Shown piece by piece: positions 5,531 through 13,424 of a DNA stretch of 25,203 nucleotides (positions are counted from its first letter, which is position 1; every line of letters starts with the position of its first letter). A program made the translations under genes and the position numbers. This DNA is from an uncultured Clostridium sp. (GTDB lineage Bacteria > Bacillota > Clostridia > TANB77 > CAG-508), in contig CAMMEP010000015.1 of assembly GCA_946495905.1 (NCBI GenBank), positions 1-25,203 on the forward strand. The letters run 5' to 3'. The notes under the pieces were generated by a model that worked only from the letters and a program-made list of their open reading frames with translations, was not told where the DNA came from and searched no databases.

Positions 5531-7342
5531 ATGAACAACGAAAAAATAAGAAATGTAGCAATTATAGCACACGTTGACCATGGAAAAACAACATTAGTTG
5601 ATGCTTTGTTAAAACAAAGCCATGTTTTTAGAGCAAATGAGCAAGTAGATGAAAGAATAATGGATTCCAATGATCTTGAAAAAGAAAGAGGAATTACTAT
5701 TTTATCAAAAAACACATCTGTTATGTATAATGGTGTGAAAATTAATATTGTAGATACTCCAGGACATGCAGACTTCGGAGGAGAAGTAGAGCGTGTTTTA
5801 AAAATGGTAGATGGAGTACTTCTATTAGTAGATGCTTTCGAGGGACCAATGCCTCAAACTAGAGAGGTTTTGAAAAAATCTCTTGCATTAAATCTAAAAC
5901 CAATCGTTATTATTAATAAAATTGATAGACCAGGTGCAGAACCACTTAAAGTAGTGGATAAAGTGTTAGAACTATTTATCGAATTAGATGCAAATGACGA
6001 ACAATTAGATTTCCCAGTAATTTATGCATCTGCAAAAAATGGAATTGCTAAAATGCATCTAGAAGATGAGAGCGATAATGTAAATTGCATTTTTGATACA
6101 ATTATTAGCAATATTGAAGCACCAAAATGCGATGTTGATGGAACTATGCAAATGTTAGTTTCTAACATCGATTATGATGATTATCTAGGAAGAATAGCAG
6201 TAGGTAGAGTAGAACGTGGAACAATTAACTCTGGAATGAGTGTTGCAGTATGCAAAAACGATAAAAATGAAAATGGAAAAATAGCAAAACTATTTACATA
6301 TGAAGGATTAAAAAGAGTGGAAACAGAATCTGTTTCAGCAGGAGATATCGTATGTTTATCTGGTATTGCAGATATTAACATAGGAGATACTATTTGCGAT
6401 ATAAATAATCCAGAAAAAATACCTTTTGTAGATATTGATGAACCAACAGTATCTATGACATTTAGTGTAAATAATGGACCTTTTGCAGGAAAAGAAGGAC
6501 AATTTGTAACTTCAAGACATATTCGTGATCGATTAATGAAAGAACTAGAAAGAAATGTAAGTTTACGTGTAAAAGAAACAGATTCTGCAGATAGTTTTGA
6601 AGTATGTGGACGTGGAGAATTACACTTATCTGTATTAATTGAGACAATGAGAAGAGAAGGTTTTGAACTTTTAGTTTCTCGTCCAAAAGTTATTTTCAAA
6701 GAAATTGATGGTGTAAAATGTGAGCCAATTGAAAGATTAGTAGTAAATGTACCAGATGATTGTATTGGAAATGTAATAGAAAAGCTAGGAAGACGTAAAG
6801 CTGAAATGGTAAATATGGAACCAGCTGAAGCAGGACATACAAAAGTAGAATTTAAAATACCAGCAAGAGGATTAATTGGTTATAGAACAGAATTCTTAAC
6901 AGATACCAAGGGCGAAGGAACCATGAATAGTATTTTTGATTGCTATGAACCATATAAAGGTGAGATTCAAGCTCGTACAAGAGGAGTGCTTGTAGCATTT
7001 GAACAAGGTACTTCAGTAACATATGGACTATATAATGCACAAGAAAGAGGAGAACTATTCATTGGTGCAGGTGTAGAAGTATATGAAGGAATGATTGTAG
7101 GAATTAATTCTAGAAATGAAGATATTTCTATTAATGTATGTAAAGAAAAACATTTAACAAATACAAGAGCATCTGGATCTGATGAAGCATTAAGATTAGT
7201 ACCACCAATTCAACTTTCATTAGAAAAAGCAATTGAATTTATTCAAGATGATGAATTGGTAGAGGTTACACCAAAAAATATTCGTTTAAGAAAGAAAATT
7301 TTAGATAGTAAGACAAGAGAAAGAGAAGCTAGAAGAAAATAG
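5531..7342 (+). CDS. typA: ribosome-associated GTPase TypA/BipA
   Basis: A translational GTPase of the EF-G type that acts in ribosome assembly and stress adaptation. G1 AHVDHGKTT is at residues 13-21, RGIT (switch I) near 54, DTPGHADFGGEVE in switch II, NKIDRPGAEP (G4) near 130 and SAKNG (G5). The conserved C-terminal TypA region includes FIPARGLIGYR-like KIPARGLIGYRTEF and ends in a basic tail. At 603 residues it matches the family (about 605-615). AGGGG (5518-5522) is 8 bases before ATG. It has its own promoter (5329-5357) and is followed by trmR after 109 bases, without a terminator in between. Confidence 0.97.
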   Translation: MNNEKIRNVAIIAHVDHGKTTLVDALLKQSHVFRANEQVDERIMDSNDLEKERGITILSKNTSVMYNGVKINIVDTPGHADFGGEVERVLKMVDGVLLLVDAFEGPMPQTREVLKKSLALNLKPIVIINKIDRPGAEPLKVVDKVLELFIELDANDEQLDFPVIYASAKNGIAKMHLEDESDNVNCIFDTIISNIEAPKCDVDGTMQMLVSNIDYDDYLGRIAVGRVERGTINSGMSVAVCKNDKNENGKIAKLFTYEGLKRVETESVSAGDIVCLSGIADINIGDTICDINNPEKIPFVDIDEPTVSMTFSVNNGPFAGKEGQFVTSRHIRDRLMKELERNVSLRVKETDSADSFEVCGRGELHLSVLIETMRREGFELLVSRPKVIFKEIDGVKCEPIERLVVNVPDDCIGNVIEKLGRRKAEMVNMEPAEAGHTKVEFKIPARGLIGYRTEFLTDTKGEGTMNSIFDCYEPYKGEIQARTRGVLVAFEQGTSVTYGLYNAQERGELFIGAGVEVYEGMIVGINSRNEDISINVCKEKHLTNTRASGSDEALRLVPPIQLSLEKAIEFIQDDELVEVTPKNIRLRKKILDSKTREREARRK

Positions 7343-7451
7343 AACCGAGAGTATCTGAAAGCGGTAGACATGTAAATCTTGCATGTGTTGAAAGTGATAG
7401 ACAACAGAAACAAGAAGAAAAGCAGGAAGAAAGAGAAGGAAAACGAAAGTT

Positions 7452-8042
7452 ATGAATAAAATAGAATTAGCAAAAATAAAAGAAAAAGCATTAGAAGAGC
7501 ATATTCCAATTATCATGGACGATACTTTAGAGGTTATTGCAAAAGAATTAAAAGAGCTAAAGCCAAAACGAATTTTAGAAATAGGAACTGCTGTGGGATA
7601 TTCTGCTATTTGCTTTTCAGAATTTTTGGCAGAAGATGGAACAATTGATACCATTGAAAGAGAACATGATAGAGTTTTAGAGGCTAAAGAAAATATAAAA
7701 AGAGCTGAGGTAGAAGATGAAATTAATATTTTAGAAGGAGATGCAGTAGAAATTCTTCCAACATTAAATGGCATGTATGATATGGTATTTATTGATGCAT
7801 CAAAAGGAAAATATCCATTTTTCTTAAAAGAAGCACTAAGAATGTTAGCACCAAAAGGAATTATATTTGCAGATAATGTGTTATATAAAGGATATGTTAT
7901 GAGCGATTATAATAAACATAAACAACGAACAGCAGTAAGAAATTTAAGAGAATTCTTAGCAGAATTACAAGAAAATGAAACTTTAGAAACTGAAATATTA
8001 GAAGTTGGAGATGGACTAGCCATCGCTAGAAAAAATCGATAA
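7452..8042 (+). CDS. trmR: class I SAM O-methyltransferase, tRNA 5-hydroxyuridine methyltransferase (TrmR/YrrM)
   Basis: A metal-dependent O-methyltransferase of the YrrM type. In Bacillus subtilis TrmR methylates 5-hydroxyuridine at tRNA position 34 to 5-methoxyuridine. SAM motif I is LEIGTAVGYS (about residues 40-49), TIEREHDR follows, then the metal-site region FIDASKGKY and ADNVLYKG. At 196 residues it is slightly shorter than the usual 210-220. AAGGA lies about 10 bases upstream. The assignment over other O-methyltransferases (for example catechol-type) is supported by a TrhP-like U32 protein in the same window. A shared bidirectional terminator follows at 8167-8198. Confidence 0.82.
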   Translation: MNKIELAKIKEKALEEHIPIIMDDTLEVIAKELKELKPKRILEIGTAVGYSAICFSEFLAEDGTIDTIEREHDRVLEAKENIKRAEVEDEINILEGDAVEILPTLNGMYDMVFIDASKGKYPFFLKEALRMLAPKGIIFADNVLYKGYVMSDYNKHKQRTAVRNLREFLAELQENETLETEILEVGDGLAIARKNR

Positions 8043-8166
8043 AATACCAAGATATCAAGAAATAAGTTAATCTTTCTTATACAATAAAGTAAGGAACTAG
8101 TTCGACATAGCAATCAAAGATTGTAGCCTAAGTACCACAGAACATTGTTGTCTTCAATAATAATAT

Positions 8167-8198
8167 AAACCCCACCTTAAATGAATAGGTGGGGTTTT
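8167..8198. terminator. bidirectional terminator between trmR and the convergent small gene
   Basis: AAACCCCACCT (8167-8177) and AGGTGGGGTTT (8187-8197) form a perfect 11-bp stem with a 9-base loop, with T-rich tails on both strands. Confidence 0.9.
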
Positions 8199-8226
8199 AA
8201 GAAGGTCTCCATCTGATGATAAACAC

Positions 8227-8454
8227 TCACATACAATGAGAATATCGCTCTATGATGGATTGGGCGACTGGGTCGGAAACGTCAGGAATTTCATAGCCTT
8301 CGCGAAGTCCATCTATGATAAGTTCTTCGAGCCACAGATAGTCTTCTCTATCTATGGCACCTTCAACGAGATTTTGCCAATCCCTTTCGTCTTTTTCGTC
8401 TTTTTTCCGTTCCCATTCTGCTACATTCTGTCCCTGTGTTGTCCGTTTTCTCAT
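8227..8454 (-). CDS. small charged protein of unknown function
   Basis: A 75-residue protein that I do not recognise. It starts MRKRTTQGQNVAEWERKKDE, is strongly charged throughout (net acidic after the basic start), has no membrane segment, and has amphipathic-helix character in WQNLVEGAIDREDYLWLEEL. That it is a real gene is supported by a very good AAGGAGGG ribosome binding site about 7 bases before the ATG and a promoter (8495-8523 on the minus strand). Its DNA looks more GC-rich than its neighbours, which suggests a foreign origin or strong constraint. It ends facing trmR across the shared terminator. Confidence 0.75.
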   Translation of the reverse strand: MRKRTTQGQNVAEWERKKDEKDERDWQNLVEGAIDREDYLWLEELIIDGLREGYEIPDVSDPVAQSIIERYSHCM

Positions 8455-8494
8455 AGTATTACCCTCCTTAAAATGTATTTTGCTACATAATACT

Positions 8495-8523
8495 ATTATA
8501 CCCCATTTTAAGGAATTTGTCCA
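8495..8523 (-). promoter_or_regulatory. promoter of the small charged protein gene
   Basis: On the minus strand TGGACA (8523-8518) and TATAAT (8500-8495) are separated by 17 bases. It lies immediately after the stop of the upstream minus-strand gene (8527). Confidence 0.75.
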
Positions 8524-8526
8524 TTA

Positions 8527-9165
8527 TTACATCAAATAACGTATACATGATAAAACAGTGTCCGTAATAAGTATAATTCCAAAACCATATACAATTGTTG
8601 TTTGTATTCCATAAGGAATTTTTGATAATACAATATTTATTTTTTTCTTAAAGAATGGATATACAAAATTAATAAAAAGAATAGCTATTATTCCCCATGC
8701 AAAGGAATAAAATATGCTAATACGTCCATTTAAGTTTAAAAAGTCTTCTGTATAATCCCACCATTTTAAACTAAACAATGCTTCCATACCAAAGCTTACT
8801 AAATATTCAAATAAGGAAAAGATTAAAGCTGCATAGATAAATAATTTTAAATTATGTTTTTTGTATGTGCTAAAAAACATAATCAAAATTAAGGCACCCC
8901 ATCCATAAATAGGACAAAGTGGACCAAAAAGAAATCCTCTTTTCGTAAAATGCCCCAAAGAATAAAAACTAAAGCATGTCTCTAAAATCCAACCTATCAC
9001 AGCAAAAATTAAAAAATATAAAAAATATAAATAAACTCTTGGTAGTTTTTTCTTTTGCAATTTATTTTTATCTTTATTATTTTTTACATCTGTTACTTCA
9101 CTTTTGGTATTATTTATACTATTTGTATTATCAATATTCTTAGTATTATCTATACTTTCTCCCAT
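8527..9165 (-). CDS. putative ABC-transporter type IV (CmpB-like) membrane protein
   Basis: A 212-residue polytopic membrane protein. Residues 1-40 are a hydrophilic Asn/Asp/Lys/Thr-rich low-complexity tail. About five hydrophobic segments follow. The conserved pattern is GWILE near 60, KRGFLFGPLCPIYGWGAL, FEYLVSFGMEALF, WWDYTEDFLNLNGRI and FAWGI. This is the signature of the PF06541 family (putative ABC-transporter type IV), whose transport activity is unproven. AAAGGG lies about 14 bases upstream of the ATG. It is followed on the same strand by the small charged protein gene, which has its own promoter. Confidence 0.82.
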   Translation of the reverse strand: MGESIDNTKNIDNTNSINNTKSEVTDVKNNKDKNKLQKKKLPRVYLYFLYFLIFAVIGWILETCFSFYSLGHFTKRGFLFGPLCPIYGWGALILIMFFSTYKKHNLKLFIYAALIFSLFEYLVSFGMEALFSLKWWDYTEDFLNLNGRISIFYSFAWGIIAILFINFVYPFFKKKINIVLSKIPYGIQTTIVYGFGIILITDTVLSCIRYLM

Positions 9166-9271
9166 ATAATATTACATCCCTTTCATAAAAATACAATATA
9201 TATAATAGCAAATTTATGAAAAAAAGTAAATCATATTAAGAAAAGTTTAAGTAAATGAAATAGTGTCACAG

Positions 9272-9451
9272 TTCACAGCTATATTGATATCGAGAAGAAA
9301 CATGTATTTTTTTCTTTTTATTTTCGGCCCCCAACATCGTACAAACTGTAATAGCTTCGCTTAACAGTTTGTAAACTTGTCGGTCCCCACCTTAAGCACT
9401 CCAATAAAAAGAAAAAAATACATGCTTCTTCTCTAAAAACTAAGCTGTGAA
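9272..9451. repeat. palindromic repeat element B (long form)
   Basis: Fills most of the 427-base gap 9166-9592. Outer arms TTCACAGCT (9272-9280) and AGCTGTGAA (9443-9451) flank 31-base arms (9292-9322 and 9403-9433) that pair with one mismatch. Inside are CGGCCCCCAAC, a hairpin ACAAACTGT/ACAGTTTGT (9341-9349, 9364-9372) and CGGTCCCCACCTTAAG (9381-9396). It shares the core with elements A and C. No ORF or transposase lies inside. Confidence 0.8.
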
Positions 9452-9477
9452 TCGTAATGAAATAATAACGAGTATCA

Positions 9478-9506
9478 TTGTAATTTTAAAGAAAATGTAG
9501 TATAAT
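9478..9506 (+). promoter_or_regulatory. promoter of trmL
   Basis: TTGTAA (9478-9483), 17 bases, TATAAT (9501-9506). It lies just after element B and gives a leader of about 80 bases. Confidence 0.65.
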
Positions 9507-9592
9507 AGGAATGCTTGAAATCTAGGAAAAAGACTAAAAAATAATTATAATGATAAGCAGAAGTATGTTTTTAGAAAGGAATACAAGTAAAA

Positions 9593-10090
9593 ATGAAACT
9601 AAATATTGTGTTAGTAGAACCAGAAATACCACAAAACACAGGAAATATAGCAAGAACTTGTGCTGCAATTGGAGCAAAACTCCATTTAGTTTATCCCTTA
9701 GGATTTAATATATCAGAAAAAGCAGTAAAAAGAGCAGGATTAGATTATTGGGATAAATTAGACATTGAAGAACATTTATCTTTTGAAAAATTTTTAGAAA
9801 AATATAAACCAGAAGAAAACAACATGTTTTTTGTAACCACAAAAGGGAAACATGTTTATTCAGAACCTAATTATGAGCAAATGGAGGAAGTATTTGCTTT
9901 ATTTGGAAAAGAAACAAAAGGATTACCAGAAGATGTTTTACTAAAATATATTGACAAGACGATAAGAATACCAATGAGGCCAACTCTTCGATCTTTAAAT
10001 TTAGCAAATTCAGTTGCCATAGTAGCATATGAAATAGTAAGACAACAACATTTTGCAGGATTAGAAGAGATAAGTAAATATTTTTGCTAA
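9593..10090 (+). CDS. trmL: tRNA (cytidine/uridine-34-2'-O)-methyltransferase TrmL
   Basis: A SPOUT-class (SpoU family) methyltransferase that 2'-O-methylates the wobble nucleotide of tRNA-Leu isoacceptors. Motif 1 is PEIPQNTGNIARTCAA (residues 10-25), motif 2 is FGKETKGLPE, and motif 3, the SAM-binding knot, is IPMRPTLRSLNLANSVAIVAYE. At 165 residues it is close to the family length of about 155-160. AAAGGA (9575-9580) is 12 bases before ATG. The last codons (TTT TGC TAA) are part of the palindromic repeat at 10081-10148. trhP follows after 66 bases in the same direction. Confidence 0.94.
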   Translation: MKLNIVLVEPEIPQNTGNIARTCAAIGAKLHLVYPLGFNISEKAVKRAGLDYWDKLDIEEHLSFEKFLEKYKPEENNMFFVTTKGKHVYSEPNYEQMEEVFALFGKETKGLPEDVLLKYIDKTIRIPMRPTLRSLNLANSVAIVAYEIVRQQHFAGLEEISKYFC

Positions 10091-10148
10091 TTGGGGACAG
10101 TCCCCTTTTAGCAAAAACGGGACAAAAAAGCCTGTCCCCATTTAGGAA
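10081..10148. repeat. GGGGACAG-type palindromic repeat R1
   Basis: GGGGACAGTCCCC (10093-10105) is flanked by TTTTTGCTAA (10081-10090) and its exact complement TTAGCAAAAA (10108-10117). A second half ending CTGTCCCCATTTAGGAAA pairs with the left side as well. It overlaps the trmL stop codon and reaches the trhP ribosome binding site. Confidence 0.75.
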
Positions 10149-10156
10149 AGGAGATT

Positions 10157-11389
10157 ATGATGAAAAAACCAGAGTTATTAGCACCAGCAGGGTCATTTGA
10201 AAAAGCAAAAACAGCATTTATGTATGGAGCAGATGCTGTTTATTGTGGAACCGGATCGTTATCATTAAGAAGTAGAGCAGAAGTAGATGATGACGATTTA
10301 GCAAGAACAATAGAGTATGCACATAGCATAGGAAAAAAAGTATATGCTACCATAAATATTTATGCTTGGGATGAATACTATGAAAAAATAAAGAAACAAG
10401 CAAAAATGTTAAATGATATAAAAGTAGATGGAATTATTGCATCAGATGGAGGCGTTATTGAAATTTTAAAAGAATATGCTCCTGATGTAGATATTCACGT
10501 TAGCACGCAGGCAAATACTGTAAGTTACCATTCTGCTAATTTTTGGTATAAGAATGGGGCAAAAAGAGTAATCTTAGGTAGAGAAATGAATAAAGAGCAA
10601 ATAAAAGAAATAATGGATAAGAAGCCAAAGGATTTAGAAGTAGAAATGTTTATCCATGGTGCTATTTGTTTTGGATATTCGGGAAGATGCTTCTTAAGTG
10701 ATTTTCTAGCGTCCAGAAGTGCTAATTTAGGAGATTGTGCACAAAGTTGCAGATGGGCATATAATGTGTATGTAGAAGAACATAATAAACCAGGCAACTT
10801 AATGCCAGTTGAGTATGACGAAAATGGTACTTATATTTTTTCTTCTAAAGACTTATGCTTAATAAAAGAAATTCCAGAAATTATTGAGATGGGAATTGAC
10901 AGCTTGAAAATTGAGGGAAGATTAAAAACGGAATATTATTTAGCTTCTGTTGTGAATAGCTATCGAAATGCTATTGATGACTATTTAAAAGAGCCAGACA
11001 AATATGATTATACCAAATATTTAAAAGAACTTGAAAAAACAAAAACAAGAGGTCTAACTACATTTTACTTTAATGATAGAAATAATAAAGATTTTCAAGA
11101 ATATGATGGAAAACAATATAATCCAAACTATGAATTTGGAGGAAAAGTAGTAGAGTATCATAAAGAAAAATCTATTATAGAAATAAGAAATAAATTAAAA
11201 GTGGGGGATACTATGGAAATATTGATTCCAGGAAATATCACACCACAAGAGTTTAAAATAGAAAAGCTTTGGGATACAGATACGGACGAAGAAGTAGAAT
11301 TTGTAAATCCAGGAAAGTTTGGACAAAGTATAAAAATGCATCTTCCAATGGAATGTGAAAATGGTTGGATATTGAGAAGGAAAAAGTAA
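10157..11389 (+). CDS. trhP: U32 peptidase-family tRNA hydroxylation protein (TrhP-like)
   Basis: A U32 family protein. TrhP proteins (YrrN/YrrO in B. subtilis, YegQ in E. coli) are needed for prephenate-dependent formation of 5-hydroxyuridine at tRNA position 34, the substrate of TrmR. It begins MKKPELLAPAGSFEKAK and has the U32 signature EMFIHGAICFGYSGRCFLS near residue 170, with further Cys in GDCAQSC, and DSLKIEGRLKTEYYLASVV. The 410-residue length is typical. Two adjacent ATGs (10157, 10160) are possible; AAGGAG (10148-10153) is better spaced for 10160. The gene ends 3 bases from the convergent DUF368 pseudogene. Confidence 0.88.
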   Translation: MMKKPELLAPAGSFEKAKTAFMYGADAVYCGTGSLSLRSRAEVDDDDLARTIEYAHSIGKKVYATINIYAWDEYYEKIKKQAKMLNDIKVDGIIASDGGVIEILKEYAPDVDIHVSTQANTVSYHSANFWYKNGAKRVILGREMNKEQIKEIMDKKPKDLEVEMFIHGAICFGYSGRCFLSDFLASRSANLGDCAQSCRWAYNVYVEEHNKPGNLMPVEYDENGTYIFSSKDLCLIKEIPEIIEMGIDSLKIEGRLKTEYYLASVVNSYRNAIDDYLKEPDKYDYTKYLKELEKTKTRGLTTFYFNDRNNKDFQEYDGKQYNPNYEFGGKVVEYHKEKSIIEIRNKLKVGDTMEILIPGNITPQEFKIEKLWDTDTDEEVEFVNPGKFGQSIKMHLPMECENGWILRRKK

Positions 11390-11392
11390 AAT

Positions 11393-12191
11393 TTATACTT
11401 TTTCCAACTTTCCAGCAATTTTAAACCCAACAAAGAAAAGAAGGATGGAAATAAAGCCAGTAAAATCAAACGAAATTGGATGATACAAGACAAGAACACT
11501 TCCTAGCGTAAATCCTATAATACAATAATAAGTTTCCATATAGAAATGTTTTAGTAGTAATTTTATTATTACTAAAAACACAAAACATCCTAGTACGAGA
11601 CCTATTCCCATTGGAAGTAATATGCTTAAATTCATACTGGCAATGCTATTTAAGTAGGTAGGGTAAACACCGCATACACATTAAAATAAGAGTATTGCTC
11701 ACTCCAGGAAAAACAACTCCAATGGACATAAGAAAGCCAGATAATACTAAAAAGGAAAAAGAAAATTCAGTTACTGTATTAGAGAGGTTTAAAGTATTTT
11801 CTAAAAAAACAAAAAAGCAGCCAACAATAAAAGTAGCAATAGCCAAAAATAGATATCTTAATTTAAAAGAATATTCGGAATTTATTTTTTTAACAAGAAT
11901 AGGAATGCTTCCTAGAATTAGTCCAATAAAACAATAACTAGTTTGGACGGGAAAACGCTGAAATAACTTTTCCAATAGATTTCCAAATAGAAATACGCCA
12001 ACAATACCACCAAGAAAAATGGGTAATAAATAGAAGGCATTCTTTTTGAAATTTTTAAATAGTCCTAGAACAGAATTAATTAATTTGTCATACATCCCAA
12101 AAATAACACAAAGGACACCACTGCTTATTCCAGGAAGGATGGCACCAGCGCCAAGCAATATTCCAATAAGAAACTGTTTAACATTTTTCAA
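11393..12191 (-). pseudogene. DUF368 family membrane protein, frameshifted
   Basis: The frame starting at TTG 12191 (MKNVKQFLIGILLGAGAILP) has a GGTGA ribosome binding site. It encodes a multi-spanning protein with the PGISSG and PGVSNT motifs of the DUF368 family (undecaprenyl-phosphate transport has been proposed for this family). It breaks after LILMCM. Removing one base (G at 11672) restores GVYPTYLNSIASMNLSI, and the frame then runs to the stop at 11393, giving about 265 residues, a normal length. The intact ORF extends upstream to 12338, but that part is translated repeat sequence. A true mutation and a sequencing error cannot be told apart. Confidence 0.82.
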
Positions 12192-12258
12192 AAGAATCAC
12201 CAATAAATGTATATGCAGTAAAAAAAAATTTATTATTAATAAAGAAAAAGTGGAGAAA

Positions 12259-12313
12259 TAGGACAGTCCCCATTTTGGGAAAAAGTGGACAAAAAGGCCT
12301 GTCCTCATTTTGG
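12259..12313. repeat. GGGGACAG-type palindromic repeat R2 (degenerate)
   Basis: Contains GGACAGTCCCCATTTTGGGA (12261-12280) and CCTGTCCTCATTTTGG (12298-12313), the same words as R1 (ACAGTCCCC, GGACAAAAA, GCCTGTCC) in the same order. The arms are less exact. It lies in the gap between the divergent DUF368 pseudogene and sigK. Confidence 0.65.
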
Positions 12314-12395
12314 AATTTTGAATATTTTTTAAGGTCATGCACTTTCAAGGTTTCCTCACATATAATTTATGTATAAGGAAAACGGAGGTGCATTT

Positions 12396-13109
12396 ATGTT
12401 TACTGCATTTTGTGGAAGTATAGGAGCCATTACTTTTATTGAATTCTTAAAATCGGCGGTATTTTTGCTAGGATATATATCAAGTAACAATTTGTTTCCA
12501 GAACCATTATCGGCAGAGGAAGAAAAGGAATATTTAGAACAAATGAAAAAGGGAGATGAAGAGGCAAGAAATATTTTAATAGAGAGAAATTTAAGACTAG
12601 TTGCACACATTTGCAAAAAATATAGCACGGTAAAAACAGAGCAGGAGGATTTAATTTCAATTGGTACCATAGGATTAATTAAAGGAATTAATAGTTTTGA
12701 ATCTTCTAAAGGAGTAAGACTTGCTACCTATGTTGCAAGATGCATTGATAATGAAATTTTAATGTATTTACGAAGTACAAAAAAATTGAATGCAGAAGTA
12801 TATTTAGAAGATCCAATCGGAAAAGATAAAGACGACAATACGGTAACTTTGCAAGAAGTTTTAGAAAATGAAGAGCGTAGTATTGAAGAAGAAGTGGATT
12901 TAAAATTTAAAATAAAAAAATTGTATCAAAAAATAAAAGATGTTTTAAAAGATAGAGAAAAATCAATTATCGAATTACGATTTGGATTAAATGGAAAAAA
13001 GCCAAAAACACAACACGAAATAGCAGAAATGATGGGGATTTCACGTAGTTATGTATCAAGGATTGAAACAAAAGCAATTGGAAAATTGGCAAAAGAATTT
13101 AAAGAATAA
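12396..13109 (+). CDS. sigK: sporulation sigma factor SigK
   Basis: A late mother-cell sigma factor of sporulation. Start 12396 is chosen because GGAGGTG (12384-12390) is 5 bases upstream; the ATG at 12369 would place this SD inside the gene. The hydrophobic N-terminus (about residues 1-25) corresponds to the pro-sequence that SpoIVFB removes. Region 2 follows: NLRLVAHICKKY, DLISIGTIGLIKGINSF, GVRLATYVARCIDNEILMYLR. Region 4 ends in HEIAEMMGISRSYVSRIETKA. At 237 residues it matches SigK. The gene is continuous, so there is no skin-type element as in B. subtilis. CATATAAT (12359-12366) resembles a SigE -10, but the -35 is unclear. Confidence 0.92.
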   Translation: MFTAFCGSIGAITFIEFLKSAVFLLGYISSNNLFPEPLSAEEEKEYLEQMKKGDEEARNILIERNLRLVAHICKKYSTVKTEQEDLISIGTIGLIKGINSFESSKGVRLATYVARCIDNEILMYLRSTKKLNAEVYLEDPIGKDKDDNTVTLQEVLENEERSIEEEVDLKFKIKKLYQKIKDVLKDREKSIIELRFGLNGKKPKTQHEIAEMMGISRSYVSRIETKAIGKLAKEFKE

Positions 13110-13122
13110 AATAGAAAAATAA

Positions 13123-13151
13123 TTGTAAAAAAATAATAAATATGTTAAAAT
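13123..13151 (+). promoter_or_regulatory. promoter for the small protein/exonuclease pair
   Basis: TTGTAA (13123-13128), 17 bases, TAAAAT (13146-13151), directly after sigK. Confidence 0.6.
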
Positions 13152-13184
13152 AGGATTTATTCAAATAAAGAAATGGAGAAACAA

Positions 13185-13424
13185 ATGTATAATAAATATA
13201 TTTTTATTAATAATAATAGAAGAAAAAAACAAAAAGAATTAGAAGAAAAGAAAAAAGAGGAAAGTGCTCAAATAACATTTGATATGTTAGAAAAGCAAGT
13301 GCAAACAAAGAAAGCTGAAAAAACATCTAATAATGTAACAACAGATGCAACATCTAATAAAACAGATGTGAAAACAAGTAGTTCTAGTACGCAGCTTCGG
13401 AACAAATTCGGTGTCGACAATTAA
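13185..13424 (+). CDS. small charged protein of unknown function
   Basis: A 79-residue protein of no recognised family. It begins MYNKYIFINNNRRKKQKELE, then a Lys/Glu-rich predicted helix, then a Ser/Thr/Asn-rich disordered tail. The ATG at 13185 is preferred over 13173 because GGAG (13175-13178) is 6 bases upstream of it. Its last 14 bases overlap the following exonuclease gene, which lacks a clear SD, so the two are probably translationally coupled. It may be an accessory to the exonuclease or mainly a coupling cistron; neither can be shown here. Confidence 0.65.
   Translation: MYNKYIFINNNRRKKQKELEEKKKEESAQITFDMLEKQVQTKKAEKTSNNVTTDATSNKTDVKTSSSSTQLRNKFGVDN

Noticed and set aside
6181..6699. 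Long minus-strand ORF inside typA (172 residues)
   Set aside because: Shadow frame of a well-conserved GTPase gene, no SD and no recognisable protein features.
12192..12338. N-terminal extension of the DUF368 protein up to 12338
   Set aside because: It translates repeat R2 and AT-rich spacer; the TTG at 12191 has a GGTGA site and the family's normal N-terminus.
12396..13109. SigK gene interruption by a skin-like element
   Set aside because: The reading frame is continuous from pro-sequence through region 4.
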